From assembly GCA_900317305.1 (NCBI GenBank), contig ONGG01000022.1, positions 1 through 64,000 on the forward strand: 64,000 nucleotides of DNA, in the 5' to 3' direction. Below are positions 39,609 through 48,229 of the stretch, one piece after another. This DNA comes from an uncultured Prevotellaceae bacterium. Its GTDB lineage: Bacteria; Bacteroidota; Bacteroidia; Bacteroidales; Bacteroidaceae. The translations under genes and the position numbers were made by a program. Position 1 is the stretch's first letter. Each line of letters starts with the position of its first letter. The notes under the pieces were generated by a model. It did no database searches, was not told where the DNA came from, and saw only the letters and a list, made by a program, of their open reading frames with translations.

Positions 39609-41726
39609 ATGAAAACCAAGATATTATCAATAGCGATCATCGCTACTGGAACATTCGCCCTCAACTCTTGCGGCGACTTTCTTGAGACCAACTCCCTCTC
39701 CAATGCCGATGCCGACTTCGTCTTCTCCAACATGACCACGGCGCGCGCGGCAATGGATGGTGCCTACAGCGCCTGGCATGGGGCCGTCAGCTCGCATATT
39801 TACGGCGACGGATTGTTCTATGCGCTCGATGTGGCTGGCTCTGATATCATGCGCCACCCCGAGAAGTATGCCAACCAACCGCTCCGCCACGTGCCCGAGA
39901 GTTTCTACACCAACGGCACGGAGGCCGCTACCTACGACCCGGTGGGTTATGGAAAAGAGGCTCCCAATAGTCCATACAGCGTGCTCTTCTCGGTCATCGG
40001 TAAGGCCAATGCGGTCACTTCGGCCATCGAGAGCACCAGCGGATTCGCAGAGATGATGGCGGGCGGAAAACCCACCGACCTGAGCCAACTCTATGGCGAG
40101 GCAGTGGCACTCAGGGCCACCTGCTTCCGCGAACTCATCAAGTATTATGGCGACGTGCCCTACCAAAGCGTGATGGGACAGGCCGCTCTCGGACTCTCAC
40201 CCCGCGACTCCATCTATGATGTTATCATTGCCGACCTGATAAGGGTGGAGCCTCTGATGAACCCCGTGGGCAAGGACAAGCGATTCTTCTCGCAGACCTA
40301 TGTCGACGCACTCATCGGGCGTATCGCTCTCGAGGCCGGTGGATACCAGACTCGTCGTGGCGACATCAACTATGTCGATGGTAGTGGCAAGGCCCTTACC
40401 TTCGAGAATATCGGTGCCGCCAACAATGGGGCCAACTATGGCCGAAGAACCGACTGGCAGACGCTCTACCAGACGGCCAAGACTTATTTCCAGGCTGCCA
40501 TCGACCATGCCGGTGAGGCGAAGTTTGTGAGCGTCGACCCACGTTCGGCTGCCAACGGACGCGAGTTTGGCAATGCCTACCAGTATTTCTTCCAGCAACT
40601 TCATAACGACGATGCGGCCTATGCCGACGAGTCAATCTATGAGGAGCCATTCCAGCAGGGTGCCAGTGGCAACGACCCCCGTTCCTATTCGCTCGGCCGT
40701 CCTTCGGCTGGTGGTGGCAGCAATGCTTATCCTTGCAAGGCCTATGGCCAGGGACGCATCAACCCGGCATTCTATTATGGCGTGTTCGACCCCAACGACC
40801 TGCGCCGCGACGTGGCTTGCACCGTGACGGGTTCCACAGGCAAGGGCTATGAGAAACTCATCCCCTTCTCTCCGGGTTCCACTGCCAATGGTGGCGGCAT
40901 CTCCTGCAACAAGTTCGATGAGAATCGCCAGGCTACCGTCTGGACGAAGAACCAGCGCCGCTCGGGTATCAATGCGCCCTATATGCGCATGTCCGAGGTC
41001 TATCTGGGTCTTGCCGAGGCTTCTGCCGCCCTGGGCGACAATGCCACCGCACGCCAGTATTTGAAGATTATCCGCGACCGCGCCTTCGGTGGCGACGGCA
41101 AGGTGGATGAGTTCATCGCCAAAGAGGGCTCAATCCTCAAGGCTGTCATCGACGAGCGTGGATTTGAGTTCGCTGGAGAGGGCGACCGCCGTTTCACCCT
41201 CATCCGTACAGGTCTCATCGCAGAGAAAATCCGTGAGATCAAGGACCTCCAGATTGCTATGATCAACGGTCTGAAGACCAATGGCTACTATACCTTCGCC
41301 AACGGCAATACCATCTCGGCTTACGTATGGACAAAGATGGTGGATGCCAAGGCCATCTACAAGCACCGTCTCACCGCACAGTGCCCCAAGGGACAGGAGA
41401 ACGATCCCGTGCTCTATCCCTCGTGGCGCGGACAGAACGACGACTGGGAGAGTTATGGCGCCAACTATGGTGGCGACACCAAGACCAACCTGGCCATCAA
41501 GGGTCTCTTCACCCGTCTTTCCGATGCCGAGATTGCTGAACTCGAGGCCGATGGCTACACCAAGACGGCTTGGGGACAGGGCATCGTCGACAATGAGGAT
41601 GAGTATACCACCTACTTGTTCTACAAGTACGACTACAATGCCGCTCCCATCTACCTCTTCCCGTTCTCGCCCAACACCATGGCAACGGGTGGGTTCACCA
41701 ACGGGTATGGCTTTGTCAACAACTAA
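39609..41726 (+). CDS. SusD/RagB-family surface lipoprotein (SusD1)
   Basis: A 705-residue outer-surface lipoprotein that caps SusC1 and binds the glycan. The lipobox is ALNSCGDFLETNS near residue 20, with the LES-type acidic residues after the Cys that favour surface export. TPR-like helical regions include LYGEAVALRATCFRELIKYYGDVPY near 160, shown here across two helices, and the C-terminal region has PYMRMSEVYLGLAEASAAL near 458 followed by VIDERGFEFAGEGDRRFTLI. The protein is longer than most SusD homologues (about 500-600 residues). Strong similarity to the family; the ligand is unknown. Confidence 0.95.
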   Translation: MKTKILSIAIIATGTFALNSCGDFLETNSLSNADADFVFSNMTTARAAMDGAYSAWHGAVSSHIYGDGLFYALDVAGSDIMRHPEKYANQPLRHVPESFYTNGTEAATYDPVGYGKEAPNSPYSVLFSVIGKANAVTSAIESTSGFAEMMAGGKPTDLSQLYGEAVALRATCFRELIKYYGDVPYQSVMGQAALGLSPRDSIYDVIIADLIRVEPLMNPVGKDKRFFSQTYVDALIGRIALEAGGYQTRRGDINYVDGSGKALTFENIGAANNGANYGRRTDWQTLYQTAKTYFQAAIDHAGEAKFVSVDPRSAANGREFGNAYQYFFQQLHNDDAAYADESIYEEPFQQGASGNDPRSYSLGRPSAGGGSNAYPCKAYGQGRINPAFYYGVFDPNDLRRDVACTVTGSTGKGYEKLIPFSPGSTANGGGISCNKFDENRQATVWTKNQRRSGINAPYMRMSEVYLGLAEASAALGDNATARQYLKIIRDRAFGGDGKVDEFIAKEGSILKAVIDERGFEFAGEGDRRFTLIRTGLIAEKIREIKDLQIAMINGLKTNGYYTFANGNTISAYVWTKMVDAKAIYKHRLTAQCPKGQENDPVLYPSWRGQNDDWESYGANYGGDTKTNLAIKGLFTRLSDAEIAELEADGYTKTAWGQGIVDNEDEYTTYLFYKYDYNAAPIYLFPFSPNTMATGGFTNGYGFVNN

Positions 41727-41751
41727 TCTGGTAATACGGATTCTTACAACA

Positions 41752-41800
41752 AATAAAGGCGAGGGGAGTCCCTCGCCTTTATTCTATTCTTCCTTTTTTT
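41752..41800 (+). terminator. Strong terminator after susD1
   Basis: A perfect 14-bp stem (41752-41765 with 41770-41783) around a 4-base loop, followed by a T-rich tract. It separates the first SusCD unit from the GH28 unit. Confidence 0.92.
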
Positions 41801-41862
41801 TCTCCTTTTTATCTTATAATATGGGCAGTGAGAGGATAAAGTAACGGTTTTGGCAACAAATA

Positions 41863-41894
41863 TTTGTCAGTTTCGAAACAATTTCTTATTTTTG
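41863..41894 (+). promoter_or_regulatory. Promoter of the GH28-SusC2-SusD2 unit
   Basis: TTTG at 41863-41866, a 20-base spacer and TATTTTTG at 41887-41894, giving a leader of about 95 bases before the GH28 start. Confidence 0.75.
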
Positions 41895-41992
41895 CCCCAT
41901 ATCACAAAGTTGATCCTCACTTGTTAACCTGTCTCGCTATGGCACTGAATCGGTTGCCACGATGACTACCTAAAAACCTATGTGAAGCATAA

Positions 41993-43360
41993 ATGAAGAT
42001 AAAATTCTTGTGGGTTGTGTGCTTATTGCTCGTCGCATTCGTGGCAATGGCACAGCAGGTCTATAATGTATGCCAGTATGGTGCCGTAGGCAATGGCAAG
42101 GCCGACGACGCCACCGCCATCCAGAAAGCCATCGACCTCTGCTCGGCAGAGGGGGGAGGGCAAGTGCTCCTTCCGGCCAACCATACCTTCTTGGCCGGAC
42201 CCATCCAGCTGAAGTCGAACGTTAATCTCCATATCGAGGCCAATGCCACACTCCTGGCCAATCCCGACGAGAGCATCTATCATCTCAGCGCTTTCGGTGC
42301 CAACGAGGGCGAGGGAATGATGTGGCTCTATGCCAATGATGCCGAGAACATCTCCATCACCGGAGTGGGAATCATCAGTGGCAATGGCGTGGCGTTCATG
42401 GGGGCCGAGCTTGAGGATTCGTACGAGTTGAAACCGGTCACCACCTTCGACCCTCGTCCCCATGTGCTCACACTTACCGGGGTGCGCAACCTCATCGTGC
42501 GCGATGTCACCATACGCGATGGCGCCTACTGGACACTCCACCTCGTGGGCTGCGATGGAGCGGTGATTGATGGCATCAACTTGCTCAACAACCTGAAGAT
42601 ACGCAATGGCGACGGCATAGATGTCGACCACTCGCGTAACGTGCGCATCGCCAACTGCCACATCACCAGCGGCGACGACTGTATCTGCCTGAAAAACCGG
42701 CGCGAGACCGAGAAATATGGTTCATGCCACGATATCGTGGTCACCAACTGCGTGATGACCAGCCGCTCGTGCGCCATCAAGATCGGAAGCGAGAACATGG
42801 ACTCCATCTACAACGTGCTCTTCGACAACTGCATCATCAAGGCGTCGAACCGCGGACTGGGCATACAGAACCGCGATGAGGGCACCGTCACCGATGTCGT
42901 CTTCTCCAATATCCTGCTCGATTGCCGGCTGTGGTCGGATGTGTGGTGGGGAAAGGCTGAGCCCATCTACGTCACCTCTTATCCCAGAGCCAATGGCAAC
43001 CACAAGGATGCCAACTGGCGGTTCCCCAAAGGACAGGTCGAGGGGCGCTGTGGACAGGTGGAGCGCATATTCTTCCATAACATCATTGCCACCAGCGAGA
43101 ACGGGTGTTTCATCGGCGGCGATACCAGCGACAAGGTCCGCGACATCCATCTCTCCAACGTCACGCTCTACCTTAACGACTCTCCCCTCTACAAAAACGG
43201 TGTCTACGACAAACGGCCATGCCGGGGCGAGGGCTTCATCGTCGACAAGGTCTACGGACTCTATGTCGAGGAAGCCGATGACGTGCGGGTCGACAATTTC
43301 AGGGTGGTCAACAAGACACAACATTTCGGAGGCGATTTGTTCGAACAACATAAACCCTAA
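41993..43360 (+). CDS. Secreted GH28 polygalacturonase
   Basis: A 455-residue exported enzyme of the right-handed beta-helix fold that hydrolyses alpha-1,4-galacturonan (pectin) or a related rhamnogalacturonan. The signal peptide is about residues 1-22 (ending AMAQ). The pectate-lyase-like N terminus has QYGAVGNGKADDATAIQKAI. The catalytic segments are NGDGIDVDHSRNV near residue 204, SGDDCICLKNRRE near 225 with the paired Asp, SCHDIVVTNC near 245 with His, and CAIKIGSE near 262. It opens a transcription unit with its own promoter, followed by SusC2 and SusD2, so its products probably feed that transporter. Confidence 0.94.
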   Translation: MKIKFLWVVCLLLVAFVAMAQQVYNVCQYGAVGNGKADDATAIQKAIDLCSAEGGGQVLLPANHTFLAGPIQLKSNVNLHIEANATLLANPDESIYHLSAFGANEGEGMMWLYANDAENISITGVGIISGNGVAFMGAELEDSYELKPVTTFDPRPHVLTLTGVRNLIVRDVTIRDGAYWTLHLVGCDGAVIDGINLLNNLKIRNGDGIDVDHSRNVRIANCHITSGDDCICLKNRRETEKYGSCHDIVVTNCVMTSRSCAIKIGSENMDSIYNVLFDNCIIKASNRGLGIQNRDEGTVTDVVFSNILLDCRLWSDVWWGKAEPIYVTSYPRANGNHKDANWRFPKGQVEGRCGQVERIFFHNIIATSENGCFIGGDTSDKVRDIHLSNVTLYLNDSPLYKNGVYDKRPCRGEGFIVDKVYGLYVEEADDVRVDNFRVVNKTQHFGGDLFEQHKP

Positions 43361-43431
43361 ACCGTTCCTATATTCTTCACACAAAAACAAAACCTATTCG
43401 ATACATTTTTATTTAACCTAACTTTAGAATT

Positions 43432-46413
43432 ATGCTAAAAGTACGAAACCATGTAAGGAAGGTACTGCTGAAATCATTCCTGGCAGTCACCTTCATGCTT
43501 TGTGGGTCGGTGGCCATGGCACAGAACAATGTCTCTGGTGTCATTACCGACGACAACGGAGAACCGCTCATCGGAGTCACCGTGGTAGAGGCTGGTACTC
43601 AGAACGCCACCGTAACCGACATCGACGGACGTTACACGCTCAACGTAAAACCTGGAGCAAAACTCAACCTCACCTATGTGGGGTATGAGAATCTCACCAT
43701 CAATGCCGGACAGAGCGCCAAGATGAAAGAAGACCAGGCTGTCCTCAACGAGGTGGTGGTCGTGGGTTATGGTACGATGCGCCGCAAGGATGTCACATCG
43801 TCTATCACCACCATCAAGGCCGAGGACCTCAACAAAGGTGTGTTCACCGACCCTGCCTCGATGTTGCAGGGAAAAGTGGCTGGTCTTGTGGTCACTACCT
43901 CTGGCGACCCCAACGGAAGTCCTTCCATCACGTTGCGTGGTGCTTCCTCACTCCGTTCTGGAGCTATGTCACCTTACTATGTCATCGATGGCATTCCCGG
44001 TGTCGATATCTCCATGGTGGCTCCCGACGATATCGAGAGCATCGACGTGCTCCGCGATGCCACTGCCACCGCTATCTACGGTTCGAAGGCTGCCAATGGC
44101 GTGATCATCATCACTACCAAGAGCGGTGGAAAGACCGAGCGCACCAATGTCAGCTACAACGGTTATGTGGCTTTCGACAATATCTCCAAAAAGCTCGATA
44201 TCGCCACTGCCGATGACATCCGCAACTATGTGAAGACCAACGGTCTCGACTATGCCTACGACAACCATGGCAATACCGACTGGCAGGACGAGGTGCTGCG
44301 CACCGCCGTCAGCCATAACCATAACGTGTCGGTGAATGGTGGTTCGGAGCGCACCAAGTATATGGCCAGTGTCAACTATGGCAATCGTCAAGGTGTCATC
44401 CGCGGTTCTTACAACAACCGACTGAATGTACGCTCGCTCGTCTCCACCAAGGTGTTGAAGGACCGTTTGGAACTGTCAGCAGGCTTGAATGCCATGTATG
44501 GCAAGCACGTTGGTGTGAAGATGGACAATGAGGGCGCATCCGTGCTCGACGCCATGAACTACTTCTCGCCGCTCAATCCTATCAAGAATGAGGATGGCAC
44601 TTGGTTCAAGGGCTCAGGCTCGAAAAACTATAACCCGTTGTCGCTCATTCATGAAGACACAGCAGAGAACATCTGGAAGCGTGAGCAGGTGCTGACAAAG
44701 GCTTCTCTGAAGATTATCGATGGCCTGGTGTTGAACGCCAACTACTCCTTCAACCATTATCAGCGTACTTATAGTGCCTATGACACGCACTATACACAGC
44801 TCGAAGGCGTCAGTGCATATAATGGCCGTGCCGACCGAAGCACATGGTTTGGCAATGAGCAAACTTTTGAGATTTTCGCAAACTACAACAAAACCTTTGC
44901 TGAAGTTCACAATATGGCTCTGATGGCTGGTTATAGCTGGGAGGAGAAAAAGAATGGCGACGGATTCGGTGTGATCGTTCATGATTTCTATGATGATTAC
45001 CTGAAATGGAACCAGTTGACTTACGCCAGTACCATCGATGGCATGAATGGAGTTGTAAGTGGTACAAAAGAGACCGTTCGCAATATCTCGTTCTACGGAC
45101 GTGCAAGCTATTCATACGCAGGCCGCTACATGCTGCAGGCCACCATCCGCCGTGATGGTTCCTCTGTCTTCGGCGACGGTCACCGCTGGGGCACGTTCCC
45201 CTCTGTCTCCGCTGCATGGAACATCACCGAAGAGGAGTTCATGCGCAACCAGCATCTCATTTCTACCTTGAAACTGCGTGCCGGATATGGTGTCAGCGGT
45301 AACGCCATGGGATTCGGTGCCTACACTGCCTATGCCACCTATGGCGCATCAGGATTCTTTGAGTATAACGGCAAGAACTGGCGTACGCTGGCTGCCACGA
45401 AGAATGCCAACCCCGACCTCAAGTGGGAGAGCACCGGTATGTTCAATATCGGCATCGACTTCGGATTCCTCAAGAACCGCATCAACGGTTCGTTGGAGTT
45501 CTACCACAAGAAGACCAAGGACCTTATCTGGGACTATCCCGTCTCCACCAACATCTATCCGTTTGGCTCGATTGCTGCCAACGTGGGTGAGATCACCAAC
45601 AAGGGTGTGGAGCTAACCGTTAATATTCATGCCATCAAGACCAAGGACTTCAACTGGATGACCACCATCAACCTGTCGCACAACAAGAATACCGTCGACC
45701 GTCTCTCCAACGACCGGTTCGAAGTGGGTACTTTCACCCAGGGAGACCCAATGGTGGCTGGCGTGTCGTCAAACGGATACACGCAGCGTATCATCGAGGG
45801 CGAGTCGCTCGGTACATTCTACACTTATGAGTTCGCTGGATACAAGGATGGAAAATCCACATACTATGTGCGCGACGAGAACACGGGTGAGCGCACGGGC
45901 GAGGTGACCAACGAACCGGCATTCAAAGACCGCACCATCACCGGATGCGCCCAGCCCAAACTCAACCTGGGATGGAACAACACGTTCTCTTACAAGAAGT
46001 TCAGCGCATCTCTCTTCTTCACGGGTGTCTTCGGAAACAAGATCTACAATGGTGCACGTGCCAACTACTCCAGCCCCGAGATGTTCGCTAACGGAAAGAA
46101 CGTGCTTAAGGAGTTCATTACCGACAGACCGGCAACCGATAACCTGCCCAACTATCCTTCCGACCGATATCTCGAGAACGGCTCATACTTCCGTCTGTCT
46201 TCGCTCACACTGGGCTATACCTTCGACCAGTTCGACGGATGGATCCAGAGCATGCAACTCTATGCTACCTGCAACAACGTTTTCACCATCACCGGATATA
46301 AGGGCCTCGACCCAGAAGTGAACATGGGTGGTATCGACCCGGGTATCGACTATCGTTGGAGCACTTATCCACACACCCGCACAATGATGGTTGGTGTAAA
46401 GATCAATTTCTAA
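43432..46413 (+). CDS. SusC/RagA-family TonB-linked outer membrane transporter (SusC2)
   Basis: A 993-residue TonB-dependent importer with a signal peptide of about 30 residues, a CarboxypepD_reg-like domain (VSGVITDDNGEPLIGVTVVE near residue 34), the plug start LNEVVVVGYGTMRRKDV near 105, the plug (ITLRGASSL, PYYVIDGIPGVDISM, ESIDVLRDATATAIYGS) and a beta-barrel ending in TMMVGVKINF. It is 71 bases after the GH28 gene and 19 bases before SusD2. The link to GH28 suggests galacturonan or rhamnogalacturonan fragments as cargo, by inference. Confidence 0.96.
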   Translation: MLKVRNHVRKVLLKSFLAVTFMLCGSVAMAQNNVSGVITDDNGEPLIGVTVVEAGTQNATVTDIDGRYTLNVKPGAKLNLTYVGYENLTINAGQSAKMKEDQAVLNEVVVVGYGTMRRKDVTSSITTIKAEDLNKGVFTDPASMLQGKVAGLVVTTSGDPNGSPSITLRGASSLRSGAMSPYYVIDGIPGVDISMVAPDDIESIDVLRDATATAIYGSKAANGVIIITTKSGGKTERTNVSYNGYVAFDNISKKLDIATADDIRNYVKTNGLDYAYDNHGNTDWQDEVLRTAVSHNHNVSVNGGSERTKYMASVNYGNRQGVIRGSYNNRLNVRSLVSTKVLKDRLELSAGLNAMYGKHVGVKMDNEGASVLDAMNYFSPLNPIKNEDGTWFKGSGSKNYNPLSLIHEDTAENIWKREQVLTKASLKIIDGLVLNANYSFNHYQRTYSAYDTHYTQLEGVSAYNGRADRSTWFGNEQTFEIFANYNKTFAEVHNMALMAGYSWEEKKNGDGFGVIVHDFYDDYLKWNQLTYASTIDGMNGVVSGTKETVRNISFYGRASYSYAGRYMLQATIRRDGSSVFGDGHRWGTFPSVSAAWNITEEEFMRNQHLISTLKLRAGYGVSGNAMGFGAYTAYATYGASGFFEYNGKNWRTLAATKNANPDLKWESTGMFNIGIDFGFLKNRINGSLEFYHKKTKDLIWDYPVSTNIYPFGSIAANVGEITNKGVELTVNIHAIKTKDFNWMTTINLSHNKNTVDRLSNDRFEVGTFTQGDPMVAGVSSNGYTQRIIEGESLGTFYTYEFAGYKDGKSTYYVRDENTGERTGEVTNEPAFKDRTITGCAQPKLNLGWNNTFSYKKFSASLFFTGVFGNKIYNGARANYSSPEMFANGKNVLKEFITDRPATDNLPNYPSDRYLENGSYFRLSSLTLGYTFDQFDGWIQSMQLYATCNNVFTITGYKGLDPEVNMGGIDPGIDYRWSTYPHTRTMMVGVKINF

Positions 46414-46432
46414 TTTTCAATCGGAATATAGT

Positions 46433-48094
46433 ATGAAAACAAATATAAAAGGACTGTTCCTGGCCGGTTTGGCTGCAATGGCTGCCGGTTGTACGGATTT
46501 GAACGTGGATGTTGATTCCCAATACACGGAATATCCAACAAACGAGATTGCCGTCGAGGCAAAGATGGCTGATATCTACTACCATTTCAGTGGAGTACTC
46601 GGCCGTCGTTATATGGAGGCGATGTGCCTCTCGAGCGATGAGTGGACGGCAGCATCTTATGGCGGTGGTTGGTATGACGGTGGTGCCTATGCCCACCCGG
46701 CACTCCACAACTACACTTTCGAGGATGCCACCATCGACTGGTTTGGCACCATCACCGAAGGCATCTCGAAGGCCAATAAGGCCATCGTCGACCTTGGTGG
46801 AAACGAGGCTGGCGAGGCTGTCGCTCCCGCCCGCGCCATCCGTGCTTATTTCCATTGGCTGATCATGGACGGTTGGGGCGACGTGCCCATTCTCGACCGC
46901 ATTCCCGAGGATGGTGAGGCTATCGACCGCAAACCACGCGCCGAGGTGGCCAAGTGGCTGGAGTCGGAACTGCTCGAGGTGATACCACAACTCACCACAG
47001 ACGTCAACGACAACACTTATGGCAAGCCGACACGTTGGATGGCAGAGGCGCTGCTCGCCAAAATCTACATCAACTGGGCTGTGTATACCGCTTCGGCCGT
47101 GGAGAATTACGATGCTTCCACTGCCAAGAACGAGAAACTCGCCGACTGTATCCGCATCTGCGACGATATCATCAACTCAGGCAAGTTCAACCTCGGTTCC
47201 ATGTCGTATCGTCAGAAATTTGCCTATAACAACGGATCAAAGGTGGAGGACTTCATCTATGCCATGCCTTACGATACTCAAACCCGCCAGGGTATGCAGT
47301 ATGGCCGCAGCCGTTGCTGGAAGAATATCAAGAAGATGACGAAGAGTTATTTCGGAATGGCACTTTCACAGTCGGGTGGTGGCTATATGACCATGACACC
47401 GGAGTTTGCCAAGTTATTCTATCTGCAGGGCGACGAGCGCAACAAGTGTGTCATCGGCCTGTCCGACAATGTCGACGACTACCGATATGTGCCTGGCAAG
47501 GAGTCCAACCCGGTGTATGTCTACGACCCATCTACATTGGAGATGACCAAGGAGGTGGCACGCATCGCTGGCCCCGACAGCGACCCGCTGGTGCTGAATA
47601 TGAACGTGACGCTGGCTACTCCCGATGACCCGACTCTCGACGTGGGCGACAACAACACAGGGTATTGCCAGGGCTGCCGCTCTGTGAAGTGGTACGTTGT
47701 CGATGATGACTTCAAGAATGGCCGCAACCAGTCCAACGACGTGCCGCTCTTCCGCTTTGCCGACGTGCTCTTGATGAAGGCCGAGGCCCTTACCCGTCAG
47801 GGTGGTTCGGAAGAGGCTAGGAATCTCTTCAACATGATCCGCGCCTATGCCAAGGCTCCCGCTCTCGACCACAACCCGTCGCTCGAGGAAATCTATGAGG
47901 AGCGTGGACGTGAGTTCTTCGACGAGAACTGGCGCCGTAACGACATGATCCGTTTCGGACATTATGAGGATGAGTATTTCCCACACTACAAGAACTTCCC
48001 CACGGCTCGTTTTGAAAAGACCTGTCGCATCTTCCCGCTCCATAAGGATATCCTGAATCTCAATCCCAGTTGGAAGCAGAATGCTGGATATTGA
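46433..48094 (+). CDS. SusD/RagB-family surface lipoprotein (SusD2)
   Basis: A 553-residue surface lipoprotein, the glycan-binding partner of SusC2. The lipobox is MAAGCTDLNVDVDS near residue 20. The family segments GEAVAPARAIRAYFHWLIMD near 125, RKPRAEVAKWLESELLE near 165, and near the end LFRFADVLLMKAEALTRQGG and YEERGREFFDENWRRNDMIR identify SusD. It closes the transcription unit; a strong terminator follows 25 bases later. Confidence 0.95.
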   Translation: MKTNIKGLFLAGLAAMAAGCTDLNVDVDSQYTEYPTNEIAVEAKMADIYYHFSGVLGRRYMEAMCLSSDEWTAASYGGGWYDGGAYAHPALHNYTFEDATIDWFGTITEGISKANKAIVDLGGNEAGEAVAPARAIRAYFHWLIMDGWGDVPILDRIPEDGEAIDRKPRAEVAKWLESELLEVIPQLTTDVNDNTYGKPTRWMAEALLAKIYINWAVYTASAVENYDASTAKNEKLADCIRICDDIINSGKFNLGSMSYRQKFAYNNGSKVEDFIYAMPYDTQTRQGMQYGRSRCWKNIKKMTKSYFGMALSQSGGGYMTMTPEFAKLFYLQGDERNKCVIGLSDNVDDYRYVPGKESNPVYVYDPSTLEMTKEVARIAGPDSDPLVLNMNVTLATPDDPTLDVGDNNTGYCQGCRSVKWYVVDDDFKNGRNQSNDVPLFRFADVLLMKAEALTRQGGSEEARNLFNMIRAYAKAPALDHNPSLEEIYEERGREFFDENWRRNDMIRFGHYEDEYFPHYKNFPTARFEKTCRIFPLHKDILNLNPSWKQNAGY

Positions 48095-48118
48095 TTCCTA
48101 TTCGGCATAAGCATATCT

Positions 48119-48151
48119 TGAGGGTGGGCCCATGGCTCACCCTCATTTTTT
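48119..48151 (+). terminator. Terminator after susD2
   Basis: TGAGGGTG pairs with CACCCTCA, with an inner GCC/GGC extension, and a T-run follows. It separates the GH28-SusCD2 unit from the GH92 operon. Confidence 0.9.
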
Positions 48152-48161
48152 CTCCATTCTA

Positions 48162-48193
48162 TTTGCAGAACGCCACGATTTTAACTATATTTG
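48162..48193 (+). promoter_or_regulatory. Promoter of the GH92-GH89-GH2 operon
   Basis: TTTG at 48162-48165, a 20-base spacer and TATATTTG at 48186-48193, about 37 bases before the first gene. Together with the terminator just upstream it makes the five enzyme genes a separate unit. Confidence 0.8.
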
Positions 48194-48229
48194 CATGTCG
48201 AATGAAAAAACACACCAGCCGGTCTGATA

